The notes under the pieces were generated by a model. It ran no database searches. It saw nothing but the letters and a program-made list of their open reading frames with translations, and had not been told where the DNA came from. From an uncultured Fibrobacterota bacterium (lineage in GTDB: Bacteria; Fibrobacterota; Fibrobacteria; Fibrobacterales; Fibrobacteraceae), in contig CAIRAY010000034.1 of assembly GCA_903876665.1 (NCBI GenBank), positions 1-64,000 of the forward strand: DNA of 64,000 nt, in the 5' to 3' direction. Of this stretch, positions 33,984-43,510 are shown in pieces; positions within the stretch are counted from its first letter, which is position 1; the number at the start of each line of letters is the position of its first letter. Position numbers and translations under genes: made by a program.

Positions 33984-36179
33984 TTATCGCTTCAAGGCCA
34001 CAAGTTCCTCAAGCATGTAGTCCGAAACGGTGATCACGCGGGCGTTCGCCTGGTACCCACGCTGGGTCGTAATCATCTGAGTGAATTCCGCGGCCAAATC
34101 CACATTGGAACCTTCCAAAGCACCGGGCTTGATGCTGGAAGAACTCTGTGTGCCTGGCGCCCCATATACGGGATCACCGCTATTGGAGGTGCTGGTATAC
34201 ACGGAGTCCGAAAGCCGCAAAAGACCACCCGGGTTAGTGAAATCCACTACTTGAATCTGGGCCAATTGGCGAGAAGTTCCATTGCTGAAAGATCCCTGAA
34301 TCACTCCATACTCATCAATGGAAATATCCTGGAGGTTTCCTGTGCTATAGCCATCCTGCTTCACCGCAGAGATCGTTGTGGCGGAGCTGAACTGGGTCAG
34401 TCCCTGGAAGTCCCCTGGGCCACCCACATTCAAATTCAGGCGGAGCAAATTCGATCCATTGTTGGGGTCCATGACCAGCTGGGACGATCCGTCATCATTG
34501 ATAAAGGAGGCTACCGATCCATCCTGCCCAAAGGTCACCTGGCCGCTTCCGCCCTGGGTAATCGTTTCTTTGCCGTTAAACTTCACGGACCAGTCCCAAA
34601 TGCCAGGTGTTCCCGTATGGACAAACTGGGTGGTCAGAATATGCTCTTCACCGGTGTCGTCATAGACCGTAATCGAGGTATCAAATACGCCCACATCGGC
34701 TGCAATCTGCTTGTCCGTAAAGCTGGTGTTGGCATTGAACAGCGTTGGCGCAGGGTTTTGGTTGTTGGCATTTGTTGCACGGATGGTGATATTATTCAGC
34801 GCAAAGTCCACACCTTTTGCGCCACGGAAAACCATGGATCCATCGGGGATGCCATCTGCGGTTCCAGCGGTGTTGATGGTCACGGTTGGATTATTCAGCA
34901 CAGTGCCGTCATCCATAGGGAGCTTCAAAGTATCGCGGGCCATGCGAAGGACCTGGTCCATGGTCGTGTAGGCACCCGGAACAATGGAGCCGTTATCAAA
35001 GGTCAGGGAAAGGCCTTCGTCGGAAGAGTTTGCAGTATCCTTGCCCACCATGCCCGTGATGTCAATAATGTCACCGGCCTCCAGTCCAAGGGAATCTCCG
35101 CTGGCATCCATGAGTTCACTCAGGCGATCGCCTGCAATGCCACTGAGCAAGTCTCCGCCGTAGGCTGGAGTGCGCAACGTGTCGGTGTAGTAGGTACCAC
35201 CCGCAGTCATGCGGGAAGGAACATTCATGGCCTTGTTCAGGTAGGGATTGGATAGTGGATTATTCGAGGTGATTTGTAGATTATCAACATCGGCACCTGG
35301 AGTAAAGGCAATGGCTCCACGGTTCACATTGGTTTCGTCCGTCACCACGGCAACCGTGCCGGTATTTACGACAGCGGCGATCGCATTCACCAAACCACTC
35401 ATGGTAGATATTTCACCTGGATCGGTTCCCACCGTAACCTGGACAGATGTGGCCACTCCACCAACGTAGCAGCTGATGGTCATGACGTCGCCTTCTTTGA
35501 TTCCGAGGTCTTGACCCTTGCCGGCGAAAACGCCGTACAGGCTATCATCGGCGGTATTCGCGCCAGCGGAGTCCACACCGCCATCGGTGGCATGATGCAG
35601 GAAGCGCTGGGTGTAAATCACCGAGCCCTTGGCATCGGCTTCGGAATTCAGGTTCCGGGAGAATTTGACTTCTTCCGTGGCTTTGGCAGGTGCCTGTTCA
35701 TTGAAAGGAACAGAGATGTCGCCGACCACAGTTCCGGCAGGGAAGCTTCCCGTGGCATCCGCCATTTTACCTTGCAGAATCATGCCGTTGGTGGGAAGAA
35801 CCACCTTGCCATTGGAATCCAGCTGAAACCCGCCATTACGGGTGTAGTAGGTCCCTTGACCATCGGAGACACCGAAGAAGGCGTTACCCTGAATGGCCAA
35901 ATCAAGGACCCGGCCCGTGGCCTGCAAGTTGCCTTGACCCGTCATGGTGTCGATAGACCCCACGGACATACCCAGACCCACCTGCAAAGGATTGGTTCCA
36001 CCGCCGTCTCCAGGTGGACGGCTCGCGCCCTGCAGAAGCTGGGAGAAGCTTTCTTCAAAAGTTACGCGACCGGTTTTGTAGCCGACCGTATTCACATTGG
36101 CAATATTATTACCAACGATGTCCATCTGGGTCTGATGATTTTGCAGGCCCGAGATTGCGGAGGAAAGGGATCTTAACAT
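33984..36179 (-). CDS. flgE: Flagellar hook protein FlgE
   Basis: A 731-residue hook protein, much longer than the about 400-residue enterobacterial FlgE. The N-terminal rod/hook heptad region is MLRSLSSAISGLQNHQTQMDIVGNNIANVNTVGYK, followed by VLDLAIQGNAFFGV (FlgE/F/G domain). The C-terminus has SNVDLAAEFTQMITTQRGYQANARVITVSDYMLEELVALKR, the classical D0 helix. The extra length lies in the central surface-exposed D1-D3 domains. It is exported through the FlhAB-FliPQR gate, and flgD, encoded 23 bp upstream, is its cap. Confidence 0.96.
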   Translation of the reverse strand: MLRSLSSAISGLQNHQTQMDIVGNNIANVNTVGYKTGRVTFEESFSQLLQGASRPPGDGGGTNPLQVGLGMSVGSIDTMTGQGNLQATGRVLDLAIQGNAFFGVSDGQGTYYTRNGGFQLDSNGKVVLPTNGMILQGKMADATGSFPAGTVVGDISVPFNEQAPAKATEEVKFSRNLNSEADAKGSVIYTQRFLHHATDGGVDSAGANTADDSLYGVFAGKGQDLGIKEGDVMTISCYVGGVATSVQVTVGTDPGEISTMSGLVNAIAAVVNTGTVAVVTDETNVNRGAIAFTPGADVDNLQITSNNPLSNPYLNKAMNVPSRMTAGGTYYTDTLRTPAYGGDLLSGIAGDRLSELMDASGDSLGLEAGDIIDITGMVGKDTANSSDEGLSLTFDNGSIVPGAYTTMDQVLRMARDTLKLPMDDGTVLNNPTVTINTAGTADGIPDGSMVFRGAKGVDFALNNITIRATNANNQNPAPTLFNANTSFTDKQIAADVGVFDTSITVYDDTGEEHILTTQFVHTGTPGIWDWSVKFNGKETITQGGSGQVTFGQDGSVASFINDDGSSQLVMDPNNGSNLLRLNLNVGGPGDFQGLTQFSSATTISAVKQDGYSTGNLQDISIDEYGVIQGSFSNGTSRQLAQIQVVDFTNPGGLLRLSDSVYTSTSNSGDPVYGAPGTQSSSSIKPGALEGSNVDLAAEFTQMITTQRGYQANARVITVSDYMLEELVALKR

Positions 36180-36202
36180 ATGCTAACTCCTTGCGGTTCG
36201 GT

Positions 36203-36994
36203 CTATCCGTTTACTGACAATAAATCTTTGAGGTAGTAGGAATCTTCGCCCACCTGAATTTTGGATCCGGTAGCGCCATAGCGCAGACCAGAAACAGTTC
36301 CCTCAGTGTAAGTGTGTCCCACAACTTTCAATTTGGTTGCATCTAAAATTTCTACGGTGTAGCTACCCTTGGGCGCTGGAGCACCGTCATCGGTAAGGCC
36401 ATCCCAGGAAAATTCGCCTTCTACCTGGCCACTGGGCATTTTGAGGCTTCGGTAGGCAATTACATCCCCTGCGGCATTTTTTACGGCAGCATTTGCCGAA
36501 GAAACCCCTTCATCGACCTGCACATCAAATGCCACGTCGCTTCCGGAATACTTGATTTCAGAATCCGCCACCCGGACAATTTTTCCCAATAAACTCGTGG
36601 CAGAAGCGTTCACCGTGCTTGCGCTGTTCAGCGTCTGCGTAGTCATGAAACTATTCATGTTGTCCGCAAGGGACGTCATGGAGGTTTCCACATTCTTATT
36701 GGTTTCCAAGGAGGAGAATTGGGCAAGCTGGGCCACAAATTCCGTATCGGCCTTGGGGCTCAAGGGGTCCTGGAAGCGGAGCTGAGTCACCAGGAGGTTC
36801 AAAAAGTCGTCCTTTCCCAAGGCATTTGCATCCTTGAAAAGACTGGTATCCCCTTCCGAAACAACCTTGCTGTCTCCAGACACCGTGGAAGTTACAACCC
36901 GGCCGCTGGAGGATGTATTGGGATTGGTCAGATCCGAGAGGTCGTACGCCTTGACGCTCTTCCCTAATTCAACTGTATTCCACATGCCAGCCAT
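36203..36994 (-). CDS. flgD: Flagellar hook cap protein FlgD
   Basis: A 263-residue hook scaffolding protein that caps the growing hook. ATG 36994 is chosen because it follows AAGGAG at about 5 nt. The conserved N-terminal part reads [39 protein letters not shown]. The C-terminal half contains the FlgD Tudor/Ig-like region ([46 protein letters not shown]). It is followed by flgE and preceded by fliK. Confidence 0.95.
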   Translation of the reverse strand: MAGMWNTVELGKSVKAYDLSDLTNPNTSSSGRVVTSTVSGDSKVVSEGDTSLFKDANALGKDDFLNLLVTQLRFQDPLSPKADTEFVAQLAQFSSLETNKNVETSMTSLADNMNSFMTTQTLNSASTVNASATSLLGKIVRVADSEIKYSGSDVAFDVQVDEGVSSANAAVKNAAGDVIAYRSLKMPSGQVEGEFSWDGLTDDGAPAPKGSYTVEILDATKLKVVGHTYTEGTVSGLRYGATGSKIQVGEDSYYLKDLLSVNG

Positions 36995-37003
36995 AAACAC
37001 TCC

Positions 37004-38707
37004 TTAGGCAATTACTTCCATGGTGTTGTATCCGAGTCTCCGTCCAGTGTCGACATCAGGTACATCCACAGTAACATCAGCAAATGTCATGCCACGCCCA
37101 AAATGACGGTTATGGAAGTTTCTCCTGGCGTTGGCAGCATCCTTGTCACCATTCTGGTTTTCGGGGCGGCCAGAATCCACCTGGACCTCCATGCGATCCA
37201 GTTTTACATTCTGCTGTTCCAAGGAGTCCCGGAGTTTTTGAATCGAGGACTCCATGACCTTCTTGACATTTTCATCATCCACCACCATGTGAATGCGAAT
37301 TTCACCGGGACGCGAGGTCACTTCTAGCTCTACATGGCCAAGCGAAGGCGGATCCAGGCGCAAGGTGGTGCGGGATTCTCCGTTCTGCACCATGATCTGG
37401 ATGCGATGGGAAACCTGTCGGACTGTCTGATGCCGATCCATGTTCTCAAGCATCCTGGAAGAAGTCGCCTTTGCCGCCGCGATCTCACCCGGGCTTTTCA
37501 GGGGTTCCCCGGTCTTGATACTTGAATCGGTCCCGACCGGCGCTTCCGCCACTTGAGCCATTTTATTGACAGACTCATTTACTGCAGGCTTCACCGAATC
37601 GGAGGCCTGGGCAACCGGGTCAGAATTCACCGTGGATTTTGAGTGTTTCGTGGCCAGATCATGATTTGAAAGCGGATCCTGCGAATCTTTTTTTTGGACA
37701 TCCCCAACGGGTGGCTGGGATTCTGAATTCTTTTGCTCCTGCTGGGGCTTGGAATTGCCCTCCTGGCCCGCATCGGACCGGGCCTGGTTTTCCGCCACCG
37801 TGGCCACAATGATATTCTCTTTCGAGTCACCCTCAGGGCTTCCCTTTCCGTCCCGGACCAGGGCTGGATCCTGTGCCTCTTTTTTGTCTGCAAGGCCAGA
37901 TTCCCTTGACTTTCCTGCGATCTGGGACGCAATGACAGGTGCAACAGCCTGCCCTTCTGGCGATGGCATGTTGGATGTAACCTGAGCTACGGAATTGGGG
38001 TCGGATTTCGATAAAGATTCCGCATTGTCCTTTTCCGTGGCCTGGGAAAATTCGTCAAATGTTTTGGCTGACGTATGGGTGTTCTGAATCCCGGAAGAAG
38101 CCACCTCGGCGAAGCTCCCTGAGGCGGTTTTCACCCCAGCATCCAAAACATTTTCTGCCTGGGGTTGGGCGAAAATGGATTGGGGCAGCTGGGGAATTTC
38201 CTTCTGGATTTTTTCCACGAGCTTCTGCGCATCGGAAACAACCCCGCTCGCTTCAACCGCCGTGGCTCCAAGCATTTCGGTCAATTTTTGCGAAAGCTGT
38301 TGCAGGGCTAGGTCCAGTTCCTGAGGCGAAAGGGATTGCCAATCTTCAAAATTCACTGGGGTTTCGGCAAGCTCCGGGCTTTGTAGAAGCTGCTGCAATT
38401 GTCCCATCAGAGCCATGAGGTCATCGGATGGCTGATTTTGCATGTCTGATTTATCGAACTCGGGAAATATGGCACCCTGGCTTTGCAGAATCGCCTTGAA
38501 GGCCTCAATCTCTTTGGGAGAAAGCATGTCCAGGGGATTGACCTTGGATTGTGGCTCTCCCGACAACGGAAGCGCGGACTCATCAACCGCAACCGTACCG
38601 GTCACAAATTGTTGGAACAGGGCTGCGAAACCACCCGCATCTCCCACAGGCTGCTGTGTTGCGGATTCTACGCCTGGCGTACTAGGAATTGCCTGAATCG
38701 GATCCAT
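37004..38707 (-). CDS. fliK: Hook-length control protein FliK-like
   Basis: A 567-residue protein. ATG 38707 lies 5 nt after GAGAGG. The N-terminal two thirds are low-complexity, rich in S, Q, A, K and P, as expected for the secreted molecular ruler. The C-terminal domain (VSHRIQIMVQNGESRTTLRLDPPSLGHVELEVTSRPGEIRIHMVVDDENVKKVMESSIQKLRDSLEQQNVKLDRMEVQVDSG) is the Flg_hook domain that triggers FlhB switching. It lies directly before flgD and flgE, the expected context. Confidence 0.9.
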   Translation of the reverse strand: MDPIQAIPSTPGVESATQQPVGDAGGFAALFQQFVTGTVAVDESALPLSGEPQSKVNPLDMLSPKEIEAFKAILQSQGAIFPEFDKSDMQNQPSDDLMALMGQLQQLLQSPELAETPVNFEDWQSLSPQELDLALQQLSQKLTEMLGATAVEASGVVSDAQKLVEKIQKEIPQLPQSIFAQPQAENVLDAGVKTASGSFAEVASSGIQNTHTSAKTFDEFSQATEKDNAESLSKSDPNSVAQVTSNMPSPEGQAVAPVIASQIAGKSRESGLADKKEAQDPALVRDGKGSPEGDSKENIIVATVAENQARSDAGQEGNSKPQQEQKNSESQPPVGDVQKKDSQDPLSNHDLATKHSKSTVNSDPVAQASDSVKPAVNESVNKMAQVAEAPVGTDSSIKTGEPLKSPGEIAAAKATSSRMLENMDRHQTVRQVSHRIQIMVQNGESRTTLRLDPPSLGHVELEVTSRPGEIRIHMVVDDENVKKVMESSIQKLRDSLEQQNVKLDRMEVQVDSGRPENQNGDKDAANARRNFHNRHFGRGMTFADVTVDVPDVDTGRRLGYNTMEVIA

Positions 38708-38716
38708 ATTCACCTC

Positions 38717-39313
38717 TCAGAGTCCTTGTTTTTTCCAGCCAAGAATTTGGGTAATGGCGGCCGCTCTCTTGGAGTCCATGGCGCCAATAGCTGCCATGAT
38801 TTTGGCCTGGGACCGGGTCTCGGGGACCCGCTTCAGAATTTTGGCCACAGTCAGATCATCCAGGTTGAGCAAAATCGGGGCGGACTCGACGGGCTTCATG
38901 GCGCCATAAATTAGAGCCAATTCCTCAATCCGCTGATCGGAAAGCTGCTTGGACTGATCCACCATTTCTTCGATGCGCTTGCGGTCGGCACCCATGGCTT
39001 CCTTCAAACGGGCATTTTCTGCCTTCATGCTTTCCATGCGGGCAATTTCTTCCTGCAATTTGGCCTGACTGGCTGCCAGCTCGCCTTCCTTCTTCTTGTT
39101 GGCCTCAAATAGCCGACTCTGTTCCAAATCATGTTGATCTTGGGCAGGGTTCATCTTCTCTAGGTAGCCTAAGAGCTTGGACCGGACGGCGGAGTCTTCT
39201 CCGAACTCCAAATGCGCGGTCCCCGTGCCCAGAAGCACCGCAAAAAAGATAACGGGAAACAACAGTACCGAGGCAAGGCCTACTCCAATAATGTCCGTAA
39301 TCTTCAAGTTCAT
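38717..39313 (-). CDS. MotE/FlbB-like flagellar coiled-coil protein
   Basis: A 198-residue protein. ATG 39313 follows GGAG at 8 nt; the TTG at 39337 would lie on the predicted transcription start. It has one membrane helix (about residues 4-28, DIIGVGLASVLLFPVIFFAVLL), a long coiled coil (about 60-135) and a C-terminal MgtE-N-like domain (LNLDDLTVAKILKRVPETRSQAKIMAAIGAMDSKRAAAITQIL). This is the layout of MotE/FlbB proteins, which shape the stator or collar region of the motor in several phyla. It is the first gene after a sigma-54 promoter and heads fliK-flgD-flgE. Confidence 0.75.
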   Translation of the reverse strand: MNLKITDIIGVGLASVLLFPVIFFAVLLGTGTAHLEFGEDSAVRSKLLGYLEKMNPAQDQHDLEQSRLFEANKKKEGELAASQAKLQEEIARMESMKAENARLKEAMGADRKRIEEMVDQSKQLSDQRIEELALIYGAMKPVESAPILLNLDDLTVAKILKRVPETRSQAKIMAAIGAMDSKRAAAITQILGWKKQGL

Positions 39314-39347
39314 GGGATAATCTCCAAAATCATTCAAACATACTATC

Positions 39348-39363
39348 GCAAGGATCGTGCCAA
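39348..39363 (-). promoter_or_regulatory. Sigma-54 promoter upstream of motE-fliK-flgD-flgE
   Basis: The minus-strand sequence TTGGCACGATCCTTGC is a consensus -24/-12 element with GG and GC separated by exactly ten bases. The predicted start is near 39336, about 23 nt before the motE-like ATG. Confidence 0.85.
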
Positions 39364-39396
39364 ATAAAACAGAAGCCCCGGTCTAACGACCAGGGC
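39362..39396 (-). terminator. Probable terminator after flgM
   Basis: On the minus strand GCCCTGGTC pairs with GACCGGGGC (39396-39375, one G-U pair) around loop GTTA, and is followed by TTCTGTTTTATTTG. The T-rich tail overlaps the -24 end of the sigma-54 promoter, so one unit ends where the next begins. Confidence 0.65.
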
Positions 39397-39420
39397 CCGC
39401 AAAATCCATGTTTTCAGGGT

Positions 39421-39702
39421 TTACAACAGCGCAACAATGCGCTGGGCGATCTGGTCCACGACCTCGGGAGCCATCCTATAGGAATTGGATTGGATGCGCT
39501 CACGAACATGGTCTACCCGCTCCATACGGTTCTTTTCCCAATCGCTCTGGGTGTTTGAAACTTCCTGATATTTGCGTTTCCCTTCGCTGGAAAGCACAAC
39601 CTGGTCAACCGGTATCTGTACTTCCGCAGACTCCTTGGCGCCCTTGCGAGCGTCAGGGGTGCGGAGGTATTCCGCCACTCGTGCCACAATTTGCGTCTGC
39701 AT
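39421..39702 (-). CDS. flgM: Anti-sigma-28 factor FlgM
   Basis: A 93-residue protein. The C-terminal 35 residues (RMERVDHVRERIQSNSYRMAPEVVDQIAQRIVALL) match the sigma-28-binding helices of FlgM (RVxxIRxxIxxGxYxxDxxxVAxxLL). The N-terminal half is polar and likely disordered, as expected for a protein exported through the hook to free FliA. GAGGATAG precedes ATG 39702. The partner sigma factor is at 19182-19949. Upstream is a sigma-28-type promoter, consistent with FlgM feedback. Confidence 0.85.
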   Translation of the reverse strand: MQTQIVARVAEYLRTPDARKGAKESAEVQIPVDQVVLSSEGKRKYQEVSNTQSDWEKNRMERVDHVRERIQSNSYRMAPEVVDQIAQRIVALL

Positions 39703-39749
39703 GATTCTATCCTCGTTCTACGTTCCCCACAGGGGGGACTACATTCATA

Positions 39750-39777
39750 TTATCGGCAAGCCCAGGGATGAACTTGA
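39750..39777 (-). promoter_or_regulatory. Sigma-28 type promoter upstream of flgM
   Basis: On the minus strand TCAAGTTC (39777-39770), a 12-bp spacer and GCCGATAA (39757-39750) resemble the consensus TAAAGTTT-N11-GCCGATAA. The -10 box is perfect; the -35 box has two mismatches and the spacer is one base long. Confidence 0.6.
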
Positions 39778-39831
39778 AGTCTTAACTTTAAGTTTATCCG
39801 GCGTTGCTAAAATTTTACAAATCCGAGGATT

Positions 39832-42489
39832 TTATCGGATGTCAGCCTGCAAATCCGCCAGAAGAGCCAAAATATCGGAGTCTTGCGGAAAAAGCTTGGC
39901 TCCAGTCCGAAGGGCTTCTAAAGCCTGGGGGACGTCATTCAGCAAAATATTGACCTGACCCAGGGAGAGCAACACGATGGCGCTTTCTTCCAAAAGGCGG
40001 GCAAAAGAAAGGCTCGCCCGACATTCTTTATATTGCTCATGCTCAAACAACAAGCCTGCAAGCTTAAGGCCTGCCATGGTTTCTCCCTTGCCCACGGCGA
40101 TCCCCATTCGCAGAATTTCCATCGCGAGCGGACGAATCCCCTTTTCCATCCAATAATGCCCCAACATTTTGCAGGCCCGGATTCGGATCTGCTGAAAATC
40201 AACGGGCATTAGGGTGGGCTTTTCCTGGAAATGAATCAGACAGCTGTAGTCCGCAGCGACCAAATCTAGGTTTCCCTGAGCTTCGTTCAACTGGGCCCTC
40301 AAAAACAAGGCATTGGGCTGGGTCGGATTACGAAGAAGGTATTCGTTTATCATGGCGAGCGCTTCTTCCCGGAACCCCAGGTTGCCACGGCATTCGGCAA
40401 GTTTCACCGGCAGGATCTGCAAAATGTGCTTATCTTCCCCCGCCCGTTCCGCCTGGGCCATGGACAAGCTGTACCAATGCCTCGCCTCGTCGAATTCCCC
40501 CAGATCGAGGTAGGCGTTGCCCATGGCAAAAAACTTCATGGCATTGACAGAACCCGGGGACCGCTCAATATCGTCCTGCATCAATTCAAGATTTCGCCGT
40601 TGCTTGAATTTAACCGTTTCTGGATCCGTATAGCCCGTATGGACAACGCGAATATCCATGAATTCCACCGGCATTCCGAGCGCCTGCAATGAGGGCATTA
40701 CCTGCTCATGTACGCGCCCCACAAAGCGAATCTCCGGCTGGTTCGGGAAGAGGCGGATCTGATTGAACACGGCTCCAGTAAGGCCCGCATCCTGACTATT
40801 CTTGATCAGGAATCCATAGGCTTTTTTTGCCTTTGCGGTCTGCACCAAGTTCTTGATTCTTTCCAAATCCTCCGGCAACAAGACATCATCGGCATCGAGC
40901 CAAAGAATCCACTGGCCCTGGGATTCTTCGAGGGAACGATTGCGGGCGGCAGAAAAATCCTGGATCCAGGGGAAATGAAAAACCCGGGCCCCCGCCTGGG
41001 TAGCGATCTCCACGGTCCGGTCGGTAGAACCTGTATCCACAATAACCAGATCATCCCATAGACCACGGATGGAATCCAGACAGGCCTTCAGGTGAGTTTC
41101 TTCATTCTTTACGATCATGGCCACGGATAGGAGAGGTCGTTTTGATTCTTCAGGGGATTCGCCAAATGCCGTTGCCATGCGCTCGCGGACCCGGTTCATC
41201 TGAACTGTATTTCCAATCTTCTCGTAGGCAAGCATCAGCGCAAGCCAAGCATCGCGGCTCGCTTTAGGGTTGGTTGCCACGGCCCTTTCCAAATGCAAAA
41301 TGGCTGCAGAGGCGTCTCCCAAGGCGAGCGAGGCCTTGCCTAGGAAAATCGAAGACTCCACCACCACGGGATAAGCCTCATGGAACTGGGTGGCCCACTG
41401 CAAAACCAGGCTCGGATTTTGTTTGATTGTGGCGATATCGCAAAGAAATTTAAAACTGTACATCCGCATCACATCGTAATGGGACACCTGGGATCCAGAA
41501 CTCCGTTCCAGAGTAAGAATCTTTTCAAATAAAGGAGCTGCATCATCGTATTTCTTCAGAATATACAGGGACTCAGCCTTGTAGAAAAGAGGATCGATCC
41601 GGGTGGGAATTCTGGCGATGGCTTTTTCCAGCCATTCAATGGCGTTTGGGTAATCCGCCTTCAGCTGATAGGACTTCCCAATGGTGATGAAGGCCTCGTT
41701 GTAGGCTTCGGTATTGATATTCTCCGCACCAGGAATGTCAAAAATTTCTTTGTATGCTGCGATGGCTTCGTCGTGCCGTCCCAAAATTTGAAAAGCATCT
41801 CCCAATTGACAGGAGACCACCGGATCTTTTCCCCGGTCAGGCTCGGTCAGGATCAGTTCCAGATTACGCTCCGACTTGGATTTGCGCAAGTCTTCGGACT
41901 CATAACCCGTATGATGAATAATGGTGTCCACATAATAGACATGCAGACCCACAGCCGCAATACCATAAATAATTTGCTCATGGATACGCCGTTCAAAACG
42001 GATGCGCGGATGATTGGGGAACATGCGAATTTGCAAAAAGCGTGCGCCAATCGGCAATCCCCCACTTTGTGTGTTAATCACCTGAAAGCCAAAGGCGCGA
42101 TCCAGTGTGGCTCGCTTCAGTTTGTTGAAATTCGCCACCTGTTCCGGAGGAACCACATCGTCCGCATCCATCCAAAGACACCAAGCGCAGGTCGCTGCGG
42201 CAAGGCTCAGGTTGCGCGAATAGCTAAAATCACGTCTCCACTCGGAATGAATCACCTTGACTTTGGGGAGCCGTGCCAGAATCTCCAAGGTCCGGTCCGT
42301 AGAACCCGTATCATTGACGATGATCTCATCCGCGAAGGGAAGAAAACTTAAAATGGCCTTTTCAATGTTTGCTTCCTCGTTCTTCACGATCATGCAGACG
42401 GAAAGCGTATTCTTCAATCCCTTGCAGGGCAAAAAACCTTTGATGGTTCCCAAACGCTTGGGGATTTCACTGGGAGGAATACTAGACAT
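39832..42489 (-). CDS. Tandem GT2 glycosyltransferase with TPR repeats
   Basis: An 885-residue cytosolic protein built as GT2-TPR-GT2-TPR. The first GT2 (about 28-230) has LSVCMIVKNEEANIEKAILSFLPFADEIIVNDTGSTDRT and a DADD metal site at 108-111. The second (about 454-690) repeats the same pattern, MIVKNEETHLKACLDSIRGLWDDLVIVDTGSTDRT with WLDADD. TPR-like helices follow each domain. This subfamily (SunS-like/TPR-GT2) glycosylates proteins or peptides in known cases. ATG 42489 overlaps the preceding gene by 8 bp and lies 10 nt after GAGGAG. It is the third and last glycosyltransferase-operon gene. Flagellin is a plausible acceptor given the location. Confidence 0.85.
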   Translation of the reverse strand: MSSIPPSEIPKRLGTIKGFLPCKGLKNTLSVCMIVKNEEANIEKAILSFLPFADEIIVNDTGSTDRTLEILARLPKVKVIHSEWRRDFSYSRNLSLAAATCAWCLWMDADDVVPPEQVANFNKLKRATLDRAFGFQVINTQSGGLPIGARFLQIRMFPNHPRIRFERRIHEQIIYGIAAVGLHVYYVDTIIHHTGYESEDLRKSKSERNLELILTEPDRGKDPVVSCQLGDAFQILGRHDEAIAAYKEIFDIPGAENINTEAYNEAFITIGKSYQLKADYPNAIEWLEKAIARIPTRIDPLFYKAESLYILKKYDDAAPLFEKILTLERSSGSQVSHYDVMRMYSFKFLCDIATIKQNPSLVLQWATQFHEAYPVVVESSIFLGKASLALGDASAAILHLERAVATNPKASRDAWLALMLAYEKIGNTVQMNRVRERMATAFGESPEESKRPLLSVAMIVKNEETHLKACLDSIRGLWDDLVIVDTGSTDRTVEIATQAGARVFHFPWIQDFSAARNRSLEESQGQWILWLDADDVLLPEDLERIKNLVQTAKAKKAYGFLIKNSQDAGLTGAVFNQIRLFPNQPEIRFVGRVHEQVMPSLQALGMPVEFMDIRVVHTGYTDPETVKFKQRRNLELMQDDIERSPGSVNAMKFFAMGNAYLDLGEFDEARHWYSLSMAQAERAGEDKHILQILPVKLAECRGNLGFREEALAMINEYLLRNPTQPNALFLRAQLNEAQGNLDLVAADYSCLIHFQEKPTLMPVDFQQIRIRACKMLGHYWMEKGIRPLAMEILRMGIAVGKGETMAGLKLAGLLFEHEQYKECRASLSFARLLEESAIVLLSLGQVNILLNDVPQALEALRTGAKLFPQDSDILALLADLQADIR

Positions 42490-43510
42490 CGATTTCAATC
42501 TCCTCTACACCAGGAACCCGGCCCTTGGCCTTGGCGAGCATGACTAAAGTTTCGGGAACAGTGCCCGCATGGGGAGCTACATCGGCCAGATTCTGGAAAA
42601 AGTCCAGACGAGTTCCATCCAGCAATATCGCCATGCGGAAACTGTTCCAGGCATCTCGATGCTTTTTCCGATAGAAATGCAATACGCCCTGCAAATTACA
42701 GGTCTCGGCACTGGCTTCTCCAGATTGAAACAGTTTATCCAAAATGAGTCCGGCTTCATCAAGCCGCACATCATCCAGCAATTCCTCGATCTCGGCATGA
42801 ACGACATTCAGATCCGTATTCTGGGGAGCAACGCCCTGGAGTGCCTCCAAAGTAGTCTGATGCTTCAGTGCAACAACCCACGATTTGATGAAATGTTGTT
42901 TGCGCTGGCTGGGATCCTGGGGCAGATAAACCGAGCAATCCCACCCATTGATGGCTGGCCACTTGGACATCTCGGGATTGTGATACATGGGATCTACGTC
43001 TTCCTGTACATCGATCAGTTCACATCCAAACTCAGACAGAGAGGATTTCAAGGCCTCCACCCCAAGACTTGCTCCATGGGGAAAATCTTGGGGCTGAGGC
43101 CAAATTTCGTGACCACGACGGAAAATGGTATCTCCGAAATATTCCGGATTCTGGAGGCGAATGCGAATCGTCCCACTCGGCGAAAGTAATGCGACAACCC
43201 GACGCATCAAATGCGTATCCGCAGTGACGGTGCTGCCAGCCTGATTGCATACCAAAGCATCGTATTTCATTCCATCGCAGGGCCAGGAATCCGCCCAAGC
43301 GGATACGCTGATGCATTTTCCGGGAGATGCAAATCCCTCGGAGAGCCCAATGGCAAAGGCAAGAGAGGTCGTCTCCCAGCCAAGTCCGTCATAAAAACGG
43401 CACTCCTCCGCACTTCCTTGAATCACGAGCAATCGGTTCTCCCTGGCCGAGCGTGGTCCAAAGGAATACCACAAGGACTTTTTATTCAGATAGGCCGCGC
43501 GCAAGTCCAT
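42482..43510 (-). CDS. Methyltransferase-like protein with TPR tail
   Basis: A 342-residue cytosolic protein. The first 215 residues have a methyltransferase-like layout (YDALVCNQAGSTVTADTHLMRRVVALLSPSGTIRIRLQNPEYFGDTI, then HGASLGVEALKSSLSEFGCELIDVQ), but the usual glycine-rich SAM-binding loop is not evident. It could therefore be inactive or divergent. The last 110 residues are TPR-like (AEIEELLDDVRLDEAGLILDKLFQSGEASAETCNLQGVLHFYRKKHRDAWNSFRMAILLD). Start and stop overlap its glycosyltransferase neighbours (TAATG at 43510; 8 bp at 42482-42489), so all three are translationally coupled and probably form one modifying complex. Confidence 0.7.
   Translation of the reverse strand: MDLRAAYLNKKSLWYSFGPRSARENRLLVIQGSAEECRFYDGLGWETTSLAFAIGLSEGFASPGKCISVSAWADSWPCDGMKYDALVCNQAGSTVTADTHLMRRVVALLSPSGTIRIRLQNPEYFGDTIFRRGHEIWPQPQDFPHGASLGVEALKSSLSEFGCELIDVQEDVDPMYHNPEMSKWPAINGWDCSVYLPQDPSQRKQHFIKSWVVALKHQTTLEALQGVAPQNTDLNVVHAEIEELLDDVRLDEAGLILDKLFQSGEASAETCNLQGVLHFYRKKHRDAWNSFRMAILLDGTRLDFFQNLADVAPHAGTVPETLVMLAKAKGRVPGVEEIEIDV

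Noticed and set aside
34251-35255. 334-codon plus-strand frame antisense to flgE
   Set aside because: It is a shadow of the hook gene; no ribosome binding site and no family resemblance.
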